Assembly: GCA_020438185.1 (NCBI GenBank)
Contig: JAGQVC010000104.1
Location: forward strand, 1 to 6,519
Length of the DNA stretch: 6,519 nt
From: Bacteroidota bacterium
GTDB lineage: Bacteria; Bacteroidota; Bacteroidia; M30B66
Direction of reading: 5' to 3'
This document shows positions 1-6,004 of the stretch, piece by piece (positions within the stretch are counted from its first letter, which is position 1; the number at the start of each line of letters is the position of its first letter). The notes beneath the pieces are model-generated. The model did no database searches, was not told the origin of the DNA, and saw nothing but the letters and a program-made list of their open reading frames with translations. The translations under genes and the position numbers were made by a program.

Positions 1-97
1 CTGAGTCAATATCTTTCAGACTTCTGTAAACAGACTTTAGACACTGATCCAGAAAATGCCTGACATTATAATTGACTATAACTACTGATAACTTCAT
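1..97 (-). CDS. Family 2 glycosyltransferase, N-terminal fragment (runs off left edge)
   Basis: An open frame begins with ATG at 97-95 and stays open for 32 codons to the window edge. The peptide starts MKLSVVIVNYNVRHFLDQCL, which is the classic first beta strand of a GT-A fold family 2 glycosyltransferase: a hydrophobic SVVIVNYN strand that binds the nucleotide of the sugar donor, followed by a helix with a conserved CLxSV segment. Such enzymes transfer a sugar from a nucleotide-sugar to a lipid or glycan acceptor at the cytoplasmic face of the membrane; the acceptor cannot be told from this fragment. The start lies 5 bases after the queE stop, so the gene is probably the last visible member of the ffh-folD-queE operon. 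No Shine-Dalgarno sequence precedes it, and translation may be coupled to queE. The DXD metal-binding motif and everything after residue 32 are outside the window. The family call is fairly secure from this signature; the specific role is unknown. Confidence 0.85.
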   Translation of the reverse strand, partial: MKLSVVIVNYNVRHFLDQCLKSVYRSLKDIDS

Positions 98-102
98 GCT
101 AA

Positions 103-747
103 TCAGGGAATGTGCATGAATTTATGCGTTTGAAGGGAAACTTCCCAGAGCGGATTTTCCTTTACATAATCAATAATTGCCGGAAGCATTCTTTCACTGC
201 GACTCCACTCAGGTTGCAAATACCGCTTGCAATCTTTGCCAATTGCCAAAGCGTGCTCTTCCGCCCAGGCAAAATCGGTTTGATTGAAAATGATCACTTT
301 TAGCTCATTAGCTTTCGAAAGCCATTCAGCCGTAGGCTTTCTGAACTTTTTGGGCGAAACACAAATCCAGTCAAAATCACCACTAAACGGATATGTGCCG
401 GATGTTTCAAGATAAATGCTGATTCCGGCGCTTCTTAATTCTGCACATAAAAGATCCAGATTGTAAAGCGAGGGTTCGCCTCCGGTTATTACCACGGCTT
501 TCGCCGGATGTGCTGCTGCTCTTTCCACAACATCTTTAACATCCGTTAATGGATGCAGGTTGGCATCCCATGATTCTTTAACATCGCACCAGTGACAGCC
601 AACGTCACAACCTCCAAGTCGAATAAAATATGCTGCTTTTCCGGTGTTAAAACCCTCTCCCTGAATGGTATAAAACTCTTCCATCACAGGCAGAATCGCG
701 CCCTGATCAAGTAATGCTCTCTGTGAATCAGGTAAGTTATTGCTCAT
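103..747 (-). CDS. queE: 7-carboxy-7-deazaguanine synthase (radical SAM enzyme QueE)
   Basis: This 214-residue protein is a small radical SAM enzyme. QueE rearranges 6-carboxy-5,6,7,8-tetrahydropterin to 7-carboxy-7-deazaguanine, the third step towards preQ0 and the tRNA nucleoside queuosine. Visible marks are the substrate-side segment EEFYTIQGEG (residues 23-32), the iron-sulphur cluster cysteines C47, C51 and C54 in the canonical CX3CX2C spacing, the SAM-binding GGEP at 89-92, the strand LETSGT (113-118), and the family-typical end QTHKFMHIP (206-214). Its length is normal for the compact QueE family, which has a reduced radical SAM barrel. It follows folD by 5 bases and precedes the glycosyltransferase by 5 bases, so it is co-transcribed. 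No other queuosine gene (queC, queD, queF, tgt) is in view. The start chosen is the only ATG upstream of the conserved core that fits the operon spacing; some 20 residues precede the first conserved segment, so a shorter start is possible. No Shine-Dalgarno sequence is seen. Confidence 0.95.
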   Translation of the reverse strand: MSNNLPDSQRALLDQGAILPVMEEFYTIQGEGFNTGKAAYFIRLGGCDVGCHWCDVKESWDANLHPLTDVKDVVERAAAHPAKAVVITGGEPSLYNLDLLCAELRSAGISIYLETSGTYPFSGDFDWICVSPKKFRKPTAEWLSKANELKVIIFNQTDFAWAEEHALAIGKDCKRYLQPEWSRSERMLPAIIDYVKENPLWEVSLQTHKFMHIP

Positions 748-752
748 TCAAT

Positions 753-1628
753 TTAGAAACGCCTCCGTCTCCAGGCTGTTACTGTGTTAGTGAGTAGTGC
801 TGCAATAGTCATGGCTCCAACTCCGCCGGGAACCGGCGTAATATATGAGCAAATGGGTGCAACATGTTTAAAATCAACGTCTCCCGATATCCGATATCCT
901 TTTTCACTGTTGTTGTCTTCAACACGCGTTATTCCTACATCAATCACGATTGCACCTTCTTTAACCATGTCAGCAGTCAGAAAACCGGGTTTGCCAAGAG
1001 CTGCCACAATTAAATCAGCCTGTTTTGTGAGACTCATCAAATTTTTTGTTCGGCTATGCGTAATTGTAACGGTGCAGTTTCCGGGCTCACTATTTCGGCT
1101 TAGCAATAAACTCATTGGTGTTCCTACAATTGCGCTGCGGCCAACCACAACGGCATGCATGCCGGATGTTTTTATCCCGTAAGCCTCAAGTAATAGCATT
1201 ATCCCAAAAGGGGTGGCGGGCACAAATGTGTCCATTCCCAGGGTAAGTCTGCCAATGTTTTCGGGATGGAATCCATCAACATCTTTTGCAGGATTCACGG
1301 CCATAGTCACTTTAAGCTCATCAATATGCCGGGGCAAAGGCAACTGAACAAGTATTCCATCCACGTCCGCATCCTTGTTCAGTTTGTCAATCTCCTGCAG
1401 AAGATCTGATTCAGAAACGCCGGCATCCATTCTTATCAAAGTGGAACGTATTCCTGCTGCTTCGCAGGATTTAACCTTGGATGCGACATAAGTTTCACTT
1501 GCTCCGTTATTACCTACAAGTATTGCCGCCAAATGCGGAGCACTTACACCTTCGGGTCTGTTTTGTACTTCCAGTTTGAGTTTTTCCCGCAGTTCAAGGG
1601 CTGTTTTTTTTCCGTCTAAAAGTACCAT
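753..1628 (-). CDS. folD: Bifunctional methylenetetrahydrofolate dehydrogenase / methenyltetrahydrofolate cyclohydrolase
   Basis: This 291-residue cytoplasmic enzyme oxidises 5,10-methylene-THF to 5,10-methenyl-THF with NAD(P)+ and hydrolyses that to 10-formyl-THF, feeding purine synthesis and initiator-tRNA formylation. Domains and motifs in order: the N-terminal catalytic domain with VGNNGASETYVASKVKSC (residues 38-55), in which Y47 and K51 match the catalytic Tyr and Lys of the family; DGILVQLPLP (90-99); PAKDVDGFHP (113-122); the Rossmann nucleotide-binding segment VVGRSAIVGTPMS (161-173); and the C-terminal TPVPGGVGAMTIA (264-276). The length is typical. One small departure is Ala272 where most relatives have Pro in GGVGPMT; this lies in a conserved loop but is not a catalytic residue. 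The gene sits 4 bases after the ffh stop and 5 bases before the queE start, so it is internal to the operon and no separate promoter is seen. MVLLDGKKTA is a normal FolD beginning, which supports the start. Confidence 0.97.
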   Translation of the reverse strand: MVLLDGKKTALELREKLKLEVQNRPEGVSAPHLAAILVGNNGASETYVASKVKSCEAAGIRSTLIRMDAGVSESDLLQEIDKLNKDADVDGILVQLPLPRHIDELKVTMAVNPAKDVDGFHPENIGRLTLGMDTFVPATPFGIMLLLEAYGIKTSGMHAVVVGRSAIVGTPMSLLLSRNSEPGNCTVTITHSRTKNLMSLTKQADLIVAALGKPGFLTADMVKEGAIVIDVGITRVEDNNSEKGYRISGDVDFKHVAPICSYITPVPGGVGAMTIAALLTNTVTAWRRRRF

Positions 1629-1632
1629 GGGT

Positions 1633-2967
1633 CTATCGTTTCATTCCTGGCATTCCTCTCATCATTCCGGCCATCTTAGCCGGATTTGACATCATTCTCA
1701 TCACCTTTCTTGTTTCTTCAAACTGCTTCATCAACTTATTTACTTCCTGAATATTGGTTCCACTTCCGTCTGCAATTCGTTTTCTCCTGCTGCCATTAAT
1801 TATTGCAGGATCTTCTCTTTCCTGCGGTGTCATCGACATGATAATTGCTTCAATTCCCTTGAAAGCATCATCGTCAATCTCAGTATCTTTCATTGCTTTG
1901 CCCATTCCGGGAATCATCCCCACCAGATCTTTCAGATTACCCATCTTTTTTATCTGTTGAATCTGATCATAAAAATCATTGAAATTGAATTGGTTCTTGG
2001 CTATTTTCTTCTGAAGCTTTCGCGCCTGTTCCTCATCAAAATTCTGCTGAGCACGCTCCACAAGCGAAACAATGTCACCCATGCCCAATATCCGGTCTGC
2101 CATTCGTTCCGGATAGAAAACATCCAGAGCTTCCATCTTTTCGCCGGTTCCAACAAACTTGATTGGCTTTTCAACCACTGAGCGAATTGTAAGAGCAGCT
2201 CCACCTCTAGTATCACCATCGAGTTTGGTCAGCACAACTCCCGAGTAATCAATTCGGTCGTTGAATGCTTTAGCGGTGTTCACAGCATCCTGACCGGTCA
2301 TGGCGTCTACAACAAACAGGGTTTCCTGCGGTTGAACAGCCGCTTTTACTTTGGAAATCTCCTGCATCATTTCCTCGTCAACAGCCAGACGGCCGGCAGT
2401 ATCCACAATCACAATCTGTTTTCCGGATGCCTTTGCGTGCGCTATAGCCTTTTGGGCAATATCTACAGGGTTCTTGTTGTTCTCATCGGCATATACTTCA
2501 ACACCAATTTGCTCTCCCAACACTTTAAGCTGATTGATAGCCGCCGGTCTGTAAACGTCGCCTGCTACCAGAAGAACCTGCTTTTTTTCTTTGTTTTTTA
2601 GAAGGTTGGCTAGTTTACCCGAAAAGGTAGTCTTACCCGAACCCTGCAATCCTGCAATCAGAATCACACTTGGTGTTCCGCTCAGGTTGATGCCTTCTTT
2701 ATGACCACCCATTAATTCGGTTAACTCATCGTGGGTGATTTTAACCAGTAACTGCCCCGGAGAAACACTGGTAAGTACATCAGAACCAAGTGCTTTGGCC
2801 TTAACCTTATCTGTAAATTCTTTGGCTATTTTATAGTTAACATCGGCATCAAGAAGTGCTTTCCGAACTTCCTTGAGTGTTTCTGCAACATTGATTTCTG
2901 TAATTCTTCCCTGCCCTTTGAGCAGTTTGAATGCTTTGTCAAATTTTTCGCTTAAATTCTCAAACAT
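1633..2967 (-). CDS. ffh: Signal recognition particle protein (SRP54-type GTPase, Ffh)
   Basis: Ffh binds 4.5S/SRP RNA and the signal sequences of nascent membrane and exported proteins, then docks with FtsY at the membrane to deliver the ribosome to SecYEG. The 444 residues show the whole architecture: an N domain helical bundle (about 1-95); the G domain with P-loop GLQGSGKTT (106-114), DVYRPAA (137-143), DTAGR (189-193), TKLDG (247-251) and GTGE (273-276); and the methionine-rich M domain (about 300-444). The M domain carries SRRKRIADGSG (393-403), the RNA-binding helix-turn-helix signature. The tail (MAGMMRGMPGMKR) is short and Met-rich. Length is normal. ATG at 2967 gives MFENLSEKFDKAF, the standard Ffh start; AAGAGG at 2981-2976, 8 bases upstream, is a possible weak ribosome binding site. 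It is the first gene of the cluster with folD and queE; a candidate -7 promoter box lies 28 bases upstream. The SRP RNA gene is not in this window. Confidence 0.98.
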   Translation of the reverse strand: MFENLSEKFDKAFKLLKGQGRITEINVAETLKEVRKALLDADVNYKIAKEFTDKVKAKALGSDVLTSVSPGQLLVKITHDELTELMGGHKEGINLSGTPSVILIAGLQGSGKTTFSGKLANLLKNKEKKQVLLVAGDVYRPAAINQLKVLGEQIGVEVYADENNKNPVDIAQKAIAHAKASGKQIVIVDTAGRLAVDEEMMQEISKVKAAVQPQETLFVVDAMTGQDAVNTAKAFNDRIDYSGVVLTKLDGDTRGGAALTIRSVVEKPIKFVGTGEKMEALDVFYPERMADRILGMGDIVSLVERAQQNFDEEQARKLQKKIAKNQFNFNDFYDQIQQIKKMGNLKDLVGMIPGMGKAMKDTEIDDDAFKGIEAIIMSMTPQEREDPAIINGSRRKRIADGSGTNIQEVNKLMKQFEETRKVMRMMSNPAKMAGMMRGMPGMKR

Positions 2968-2994
2968 GAGCTTAACCTCTTATTTTAAGGATGG

Positions 2995-3002
2995 CAAAAG
3001 TA
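2995..3002 (-). promoter_or_regulatory. Candidate -7 promoter box for ffh-folD-queE
   Basis: On the minus strand the bases read TACTTTTG, an exact match to the Bacteroidota sigma factor -7 consensus TAnnTTTG. It ends 27 bases before the ffh ATG, leaving a short leader of roughly 20 bases if transcription begins about 7 bases downstream. No TTTG or TTG is present 17-23 bases further upstream, where the -33 element would be expected; that place is taken by the terminator-like hairpin at 3009-3022. The location is right for a promoter but the missing -33 element keeps confidence moderate. Confidence 0.45.
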
Positions 3003-3003
3003 C

Positions 3004-3022
3004 AAAAATCCCCCGCAGGGGA
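3004..3022 (-). terminator. Short hairpin plus T-run after argS, possible intrinsic terminator
   Basis: Read on the minus strand, TCCCC-TGCG-GGGGA forms a 5-base-pair GC-rich stem with a four-base loop, immediately followed by TTTTT at 3008-3004. It starts 31 bases after the argS stop codon (3056-3054). Shape and position fit an intrinsic terminator for the arginase-argS transcript. The stem is short, so termination may be incomplete and some transcripts could read on into ffh. Confidence 0.5.
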
Positions 3023-3053
3023 ATGGGGTAGAACTCCTTTCCTGTCAAGAAAA

Positions 3054-4946
3054 CTACATTCTTTCAGGCATACGCATCCCGAGAAGCTCTCCGCTTAATT
3101 TTAGCGTCTGTGCAACCTGATATGAAAGCAGCAACCTGAAAGCGGCTTTTCTGGCATCAGCTTCTTTAAGAACCTGGTTGTCGTGATAAAAGGAATTATA
3201 TTCTTTGGCCAACTCATACATGTAGTTTGCAACCATAGCAGGCGAATATGCTTCAGCTGCTCCATGAACGACTTCGGCAAATTGCTCCAGCGACCTGATC
3301 AAGGGAATACAGGCTTCGTCATTTTCAGGTTTCTGCAGGCTGGCGGAATTGGCAATATTAAATCCGCCTTTTACCAAAAGAGAGTTAATCCTGGCGTAGG
3401 TATATTGTATAAATGGACCTGTATTGCCTTGCAAATCAATTGATTCCTGAGGGTTGAAGACCATTCTCTTGCGTGGATCAACCTTGAGGATGTAGTATTT
3501 GAGGGCGCCCATCCCCAAAGTATCAAACAAGTTAGCCTTTTCTTTTTCAGACATTTCATCGGTCTTGCCCAATTCCATGGAACGTGCTGCCGCCTCAGAT
3601 ATAGTCTCCGCCATCAGATCATCGGCATCAACCACTGTTCCTTCCCTGGATTTCATCCGCCCGGAGGGCAGATCGACCATGCCGTACGACAAATGATAAA
3701 TGCCGTCTGCCCAGGACATATTCATTTTCAGAAGTACTTCCTTCAGCACTTTGAAGTGATAATCCTGCTCATTACCAACAACATATATGTACTTCGAAGC
3801 ATTCAATTCATCGTGCCTCATTACGGCAGTCCCGATATCCTGAGTCATATAAACTGAAGTTCCGTCAGAGCGCAACAGCAGCTTCTTGTCAAGGCCCTCC
3901 TTAGTTAAATCAATCCAAACCGACCCGTCGGGTTCCCGGTAAAGCACGCCCGATTGCAGACCTCTTTCCACTAAATCCTTTCCAAGCAGATAGGTCTGTG
4001 ATTCATAGTATAACTTATCGAAATGAACACCCATTTTCTCATAGGTCTGATTGAATCCTGCGTAAACCCATGAGTTCATCTTTTTCCACAATTCAATTGT
4101 GGCTTCATCCCCATGCTCCCATTTAATGAGCATATCTCTTGCTTCCTTCATTAAAGGAGTCTGATTATTCACTTGCTGTTTGAGCTGGGCATTCAGGTCC
4201 TTTAGTTTGGCTTCATCACTTGTATTTTGGATGAGGCCGATTGTTTTTTGTATAGCCTCCCGGGCTTCCAAATCAATGCTGTTAAAATTGCCGTTCAGGA
4301 TTTGCTCTTTGAGTTGAGCTGCTTCTTCCGAAAGCATTTTGTCAAATTCTACATAGTATTTCCCGGCCAGATGATCACCTTTTATTCCGCTTGATTCAGG
4401 AGTTTCTCCATTCCCTTTTTTCTGCCAGGCAATCATCGATTTACAAATGTGAATGCCTCTGTCATTAATCAGGTTTACCATACTAACAGTGTGGCCACAT
4501 GCTTTTAGTATACTTGAAACTGACCAACCGAGAAGGTTGTTACGAATGTGTCCAAGGTGCAAAGGCTTATTGGTGTTTGGAGAAGAATATTCAACCATCA
4601 CTTTTTGCCTTTTTGATTCCGGAAGACTTACATTGCCGTCAAACGACATCAGGTAAGTGGCCCAGAACTCAAAAGTTAATTCAAGATTGAGGAAGCCGTT
4701 CACTACATTGTAGGATTTTATCCTATTGTCGGTGTTCAGGATTTCCTCGCCCATCAGTTGGGCCGTTTCCTCAGGCTTTTTACCCGAAAAACGCGTTAAA
4801 CCAAAGCAAACGAGAGTAACGTCGCCGGCAAATTCCTTTTTTGTTTTCTGAAGTATAATTGCGTCAGCAGGTACAGGCCTGGCAAATAATTTTTCTGCCG
4901 ATTCACTAATCAAGGGAATGAGCCAGAATTCTTTATTTTGATTCAT
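3054..4946 (-). CDS. argS: Arginyl-tRNA synthetase
   Basis: This 630-residue class I aminoacyl-tRNA synthetase charges tRNA-Arg with arginine using ATP. From the N terminus it has the ArgS-specific N-terminal domain (about 1-110, with FAGDVTLVCF at 39-48); the HIGH-type motif in SSPNTNKPLHLGHIRN (121-136; H130-L-G-H133); YMTQDIGTA (366-374); VVGNEQDYHF (389-398); the KMSKS counterpart GRMKSREG (429-436); GNTGPFIQYTYARI (507-520); and the DALR anticodon-binding domain ending LLGMRMPERM. I chose ATG at 4946 rather than the upstream ATG at 5075: MNQNKEFW leads straight into the conserved domain, whereas the extra 43 residues are out-of-frame arginase sequence with no family match. The start overlaps the arginase stop by 14 bases (4933-4946), suggesting co-transcription and translational coupling. 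Residues about 204-263 are roughly 35 longer than I recall for Bacteroides ArgS, a charged, probably helical insertion. The stop is TAG, followed by a terminator-like hairpin. Confidence 0.97.
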   Translation of the reverse strand: MNQNKEFWLIPLISESAEKLFARPVPADAIILQKTKKEFAGDVTLVCFGLTRFSGKKPEETAQLMGEEILNTDNRIKSYNVVNGFLNLELTFEFWATYLMSFDGNVSLPESKRQKVMVEYSSPNTNKPLHLGHIRNNLLGWSVSSILKACGHTVSMVNLINDRGIHICKSMIAWQKKGNGETPESSGIKGDHLAGKYYVEFDKMLSEEAAQLKEQILNGNFNSIDLEAREAIQKTIGLIQNTSDEAKLKDLNAQLKQQVNNQTPLMKEARDMLIKWEHGDEATIELWKKMNSWVYAGFNQTYEKMGVHFDKLYYESQTYLLGKDLVERGLQSGVLYREPDGSVWIDLTKEGLDKKLLLRSDGTSVYMTQDIGTAVMRHDELNASKYIYVVGNEQDYHFKVLKEVLLKMNMSWADGIYHLSYGMVDLPSGRMKSREGTVVDADDLMAETISEAAARSMELGKTDEMSEKEKANLFDTLGMGALKYYILKVDPRKRMVFNPQESIDLQGNTGPFIQYTYARINSLLVKGGFNIANSASLQKPENDEACIPLIRSLEQFAEVVHGAAEAYSPAMVANYMYELAKEYNSFYHDNQVLKEADARKAAFRLLLSYQVAQTLKLSGELLGMRMPERM

Positions 4947-5895
4947 CGTTTTGCAATGCAGCAAAGGTAGCGGCTTCAAGTATTTTAAAGGCTGTTTCTG
5001 CCATCGAATTTTCTGTATCCAGCGTAGGATTAATTTCCACAATTTCGAAACAACAAACCCTACGGTCAGAAACAAGTCCGGTCATTAGCTCTTTCGCCTC
5101 TTTTATTTTTAACCCGTTTGGTACAGGGGTTCCGGTCCCGGTAGAAATCCTGGGATCCAGACTATCCACGTCAAAAGAGATATAAATTTTTTCACAGTGG
5201 CTGAGGTATTCGAGTACTTCAGCAACAACTGCCGAAGCGCCTTTCGACCTTAATTCTTTTGTGCTTATGTTCTTTACTTTGTGCTTCTCAATCAGGAAAT
5301 CCTCTTCCTCTTCAGTGTCGCGAACTCCAATGTAAACCAGATCACGGTATTCAATCTTAGGGCAAATGCCCCCGGAGTTTTTGAGTTTTTCCCATTCCTT
5401 TTTAGTCGGAGCATCAATTTCGTTGGATAGCATTTCCAGATTGTCTTCTCCAAGTGCGGTGGCCAGCGGCATTCCATGTACATTCCCGGATGGGGTAGTG
5501 TATGGAGAATGCAAGTCGGCATGCGCGTCAATCCAGATGACTCCAAGCCTTTCGTCAGGGTATGCTTGTTTAATACCTGCTATTGTTCCACCTGCGGTGG
5601 AATGATCACCTGCAAGCACAATAGGGAAAGCTTCATGTTTTCTTAATACTTTCTGAACAGCTTTGCTTAAACGCTCATATATTTTTGTGATTCCGCGAAT
5701 TCGCTTCGCGTATTTGAATTTAACACTTTCAAGTAACAGCCAGTTTTCGTCGCTTATTTCTATCTCATCAATCTCTCTGAAATAATTGCTTTTCAAATCT
5801 ATAGCCGCAATTTTTAAAGCGTCAACTCCAAGACTTGCTCCACGGGTTCCGGCACCAAGTTCTGATCGGAGTAGAATAAGCTTCGCTTTTTTCAT
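4933..5895 (-). CDS. rocF: Arginase-family ureohydrolase, probable arginase
   Basis: This 320-residue protein belongs to the manganese-dependent ureohydrolase family; arginase splits L-arginine into ornithine and urea. All expected metal ligands are visible: H98 (LAGDHST), D123, H125 and D127 (IDAHADLHSP), D242 and D244 (SFDVDSLDP). H140 in SGNVHGMPL matches the proton-shuttle His of arginase I, and E287 (VEINP) matches its guanidinium-binding Glu. The TTPSGNxHG block and GTGTPVPNGL (254-262) point to arginase rather than agmatinase or formimidoylglutamase. Two residues aligned to substrate-contact positions of human arginase I differ: H129 for Asn130 and E195 for Asp183. An agmatine-like or other guanidino substrate is therefore not excluded, particularly because an arginine decarboxylase gene diverges from it. 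The start MKKAKLILLRSELGAGTRG fits the family's first strand. No Shine-Dalgarno sequence or clear -7 box is seen upstream. The end overlaps argS by 14 bases, so the two are probably co-expressed. Confidence 0.9.
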   Translation of the reverse strand: MKKAKLILLRSELGAGTRGASLGVDALKIAAIDLKSNYFREIDEIEISDENWLLLESVKFKYAKRIRGITKIYERLSKAVQKVLRKHEAFPIVLAGDHSTAGGTIAGIKQAYPDERLGVIWIDAHADLHSPYTTPSGNVHGMPLATALGEDNLEMLSNEIDAPTKKEWEKLKNSGGICPKIEYRDLVYIGVRDTEEEEDFLIEKHKVKNISTKELRSKGASAVVAEVLEYLSHCEKIYISFDVDSLDPRISTGTGTPVPNGLKIKEAKELMTGLVSDRRVCCFEIVEINPTLDTENSMAETAFKILEAATFAALQNDESK

Positions 5896-5930
5896 AAATG
5901 TAAATTAGTTGCATTTGGGAAATTTTGAAT

Positions 5931-5947
5931 AAGTAAGTTGTTTACTT
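5931..5947. promoter_or_regulatory. Inverted repeat overlapping the speA -7 box, possible operator
   Basis: AAGTAA (5931-5936) and TTACTT (5942-5947) form a perfect 6-base inverted repeat around the 5-base centre GTTGT. The right arm covers most of the TACTTTTG box at 5943-5950, so a protein bound here would block promoter recognition. The size fits a dimeric regulator's half-sites, but the sequence is AT-rich and such short repeats arise by chance; no known operator is recognised. Confidence 0.25.
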
Positions 5948-5950
5948 TTG
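5943..5950 (+). promoter_or_regulatory. Candidate -7 promoter box for speA-like gene
   Basis: TACTTTTG matches the Bacteroidota -7 consensus TAnnTTTG exactly and is identical to the box upstream of ffh. It lies 54 bases before the ATG at 6005. TTTG sequences that could serve as the -33 element occur at 5924-5927 (15-base spacer) and 5914-5917 (25-base spacer); neither has the usual 17-23 base spacing, so the -33 assignment is uncertain. Confidence 0.5.
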
Positions 5951-6004
5951 ACTTCTTTAAATAATCAATCTGCATCTGCACCGGTTACCTTACCCGTTTT
6001 GACT

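Larger units (their letters stand above)
5896..6004. other. Divergent intergenic control region between arginase and arginine decarboxylase genes
   Basis: These 109 bases separate two divergently transcribed arginine-consuming genes and must hold both start regions. The plus strand has a TACTTTTG box (5943-5950), a small inverted repeat over it (5931-5947), a repeated TTTTGA (5923-5928 and 5946-5951) and a tandem TCTGCA pair (5969-5980). For the minus-strand arginase I see no convincing TAnnTTTG box at a usable distance; TAATTTAC at 5911-5904 is only a partial match and too close to the start codon. No tRNA, riboswitch-like fold or small ORF is evident. Confidence 0.6.

Noticed and set aside
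784..1182. 132-codon open frame on the plus strand within folD
   Set aside because: It is antisense to well-conserved FolD sequence, its translation has no family signature, and it has no promoter or start context.
2001..2219. 72-codon minus-strand frame inside ffh
   Set aside because: It is a shifted frame of the Ffh G and M domains; the real frame carries all GTPase motifs without interruption.
2971..2989. CTTAA...TTAAG inverted repeat in the ffh leader
   Set aside because: Only five AT-rich base pairs around a nine-base loop; expected by chance and not followed by a feature that would give it a role.
4947..5075. N-terminal extension of argS by 43 codons from an ATG at 5075
   Set aside because: The extra residues are out-of-frame arginase coding sequence, have no resemblance to ArgS, and the ATG at 4946 leads directly into the conserved N-terminal domain.
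4933..5895. Agmatinase (speB) as the product, suggested by the neighbouring speA
   Set aside because: The block TTPSGNVHGMPL and GTGTPVPNGL are arginase-type. The alternative remains open only because two substrate-contact positions differ from arginase I.
5969..5980. Tandem TCTGCA pair upstream of speA
   Set aside because: Two copies of a six-base unit are too little to call a functional repeat; listed only within the intergenic description.
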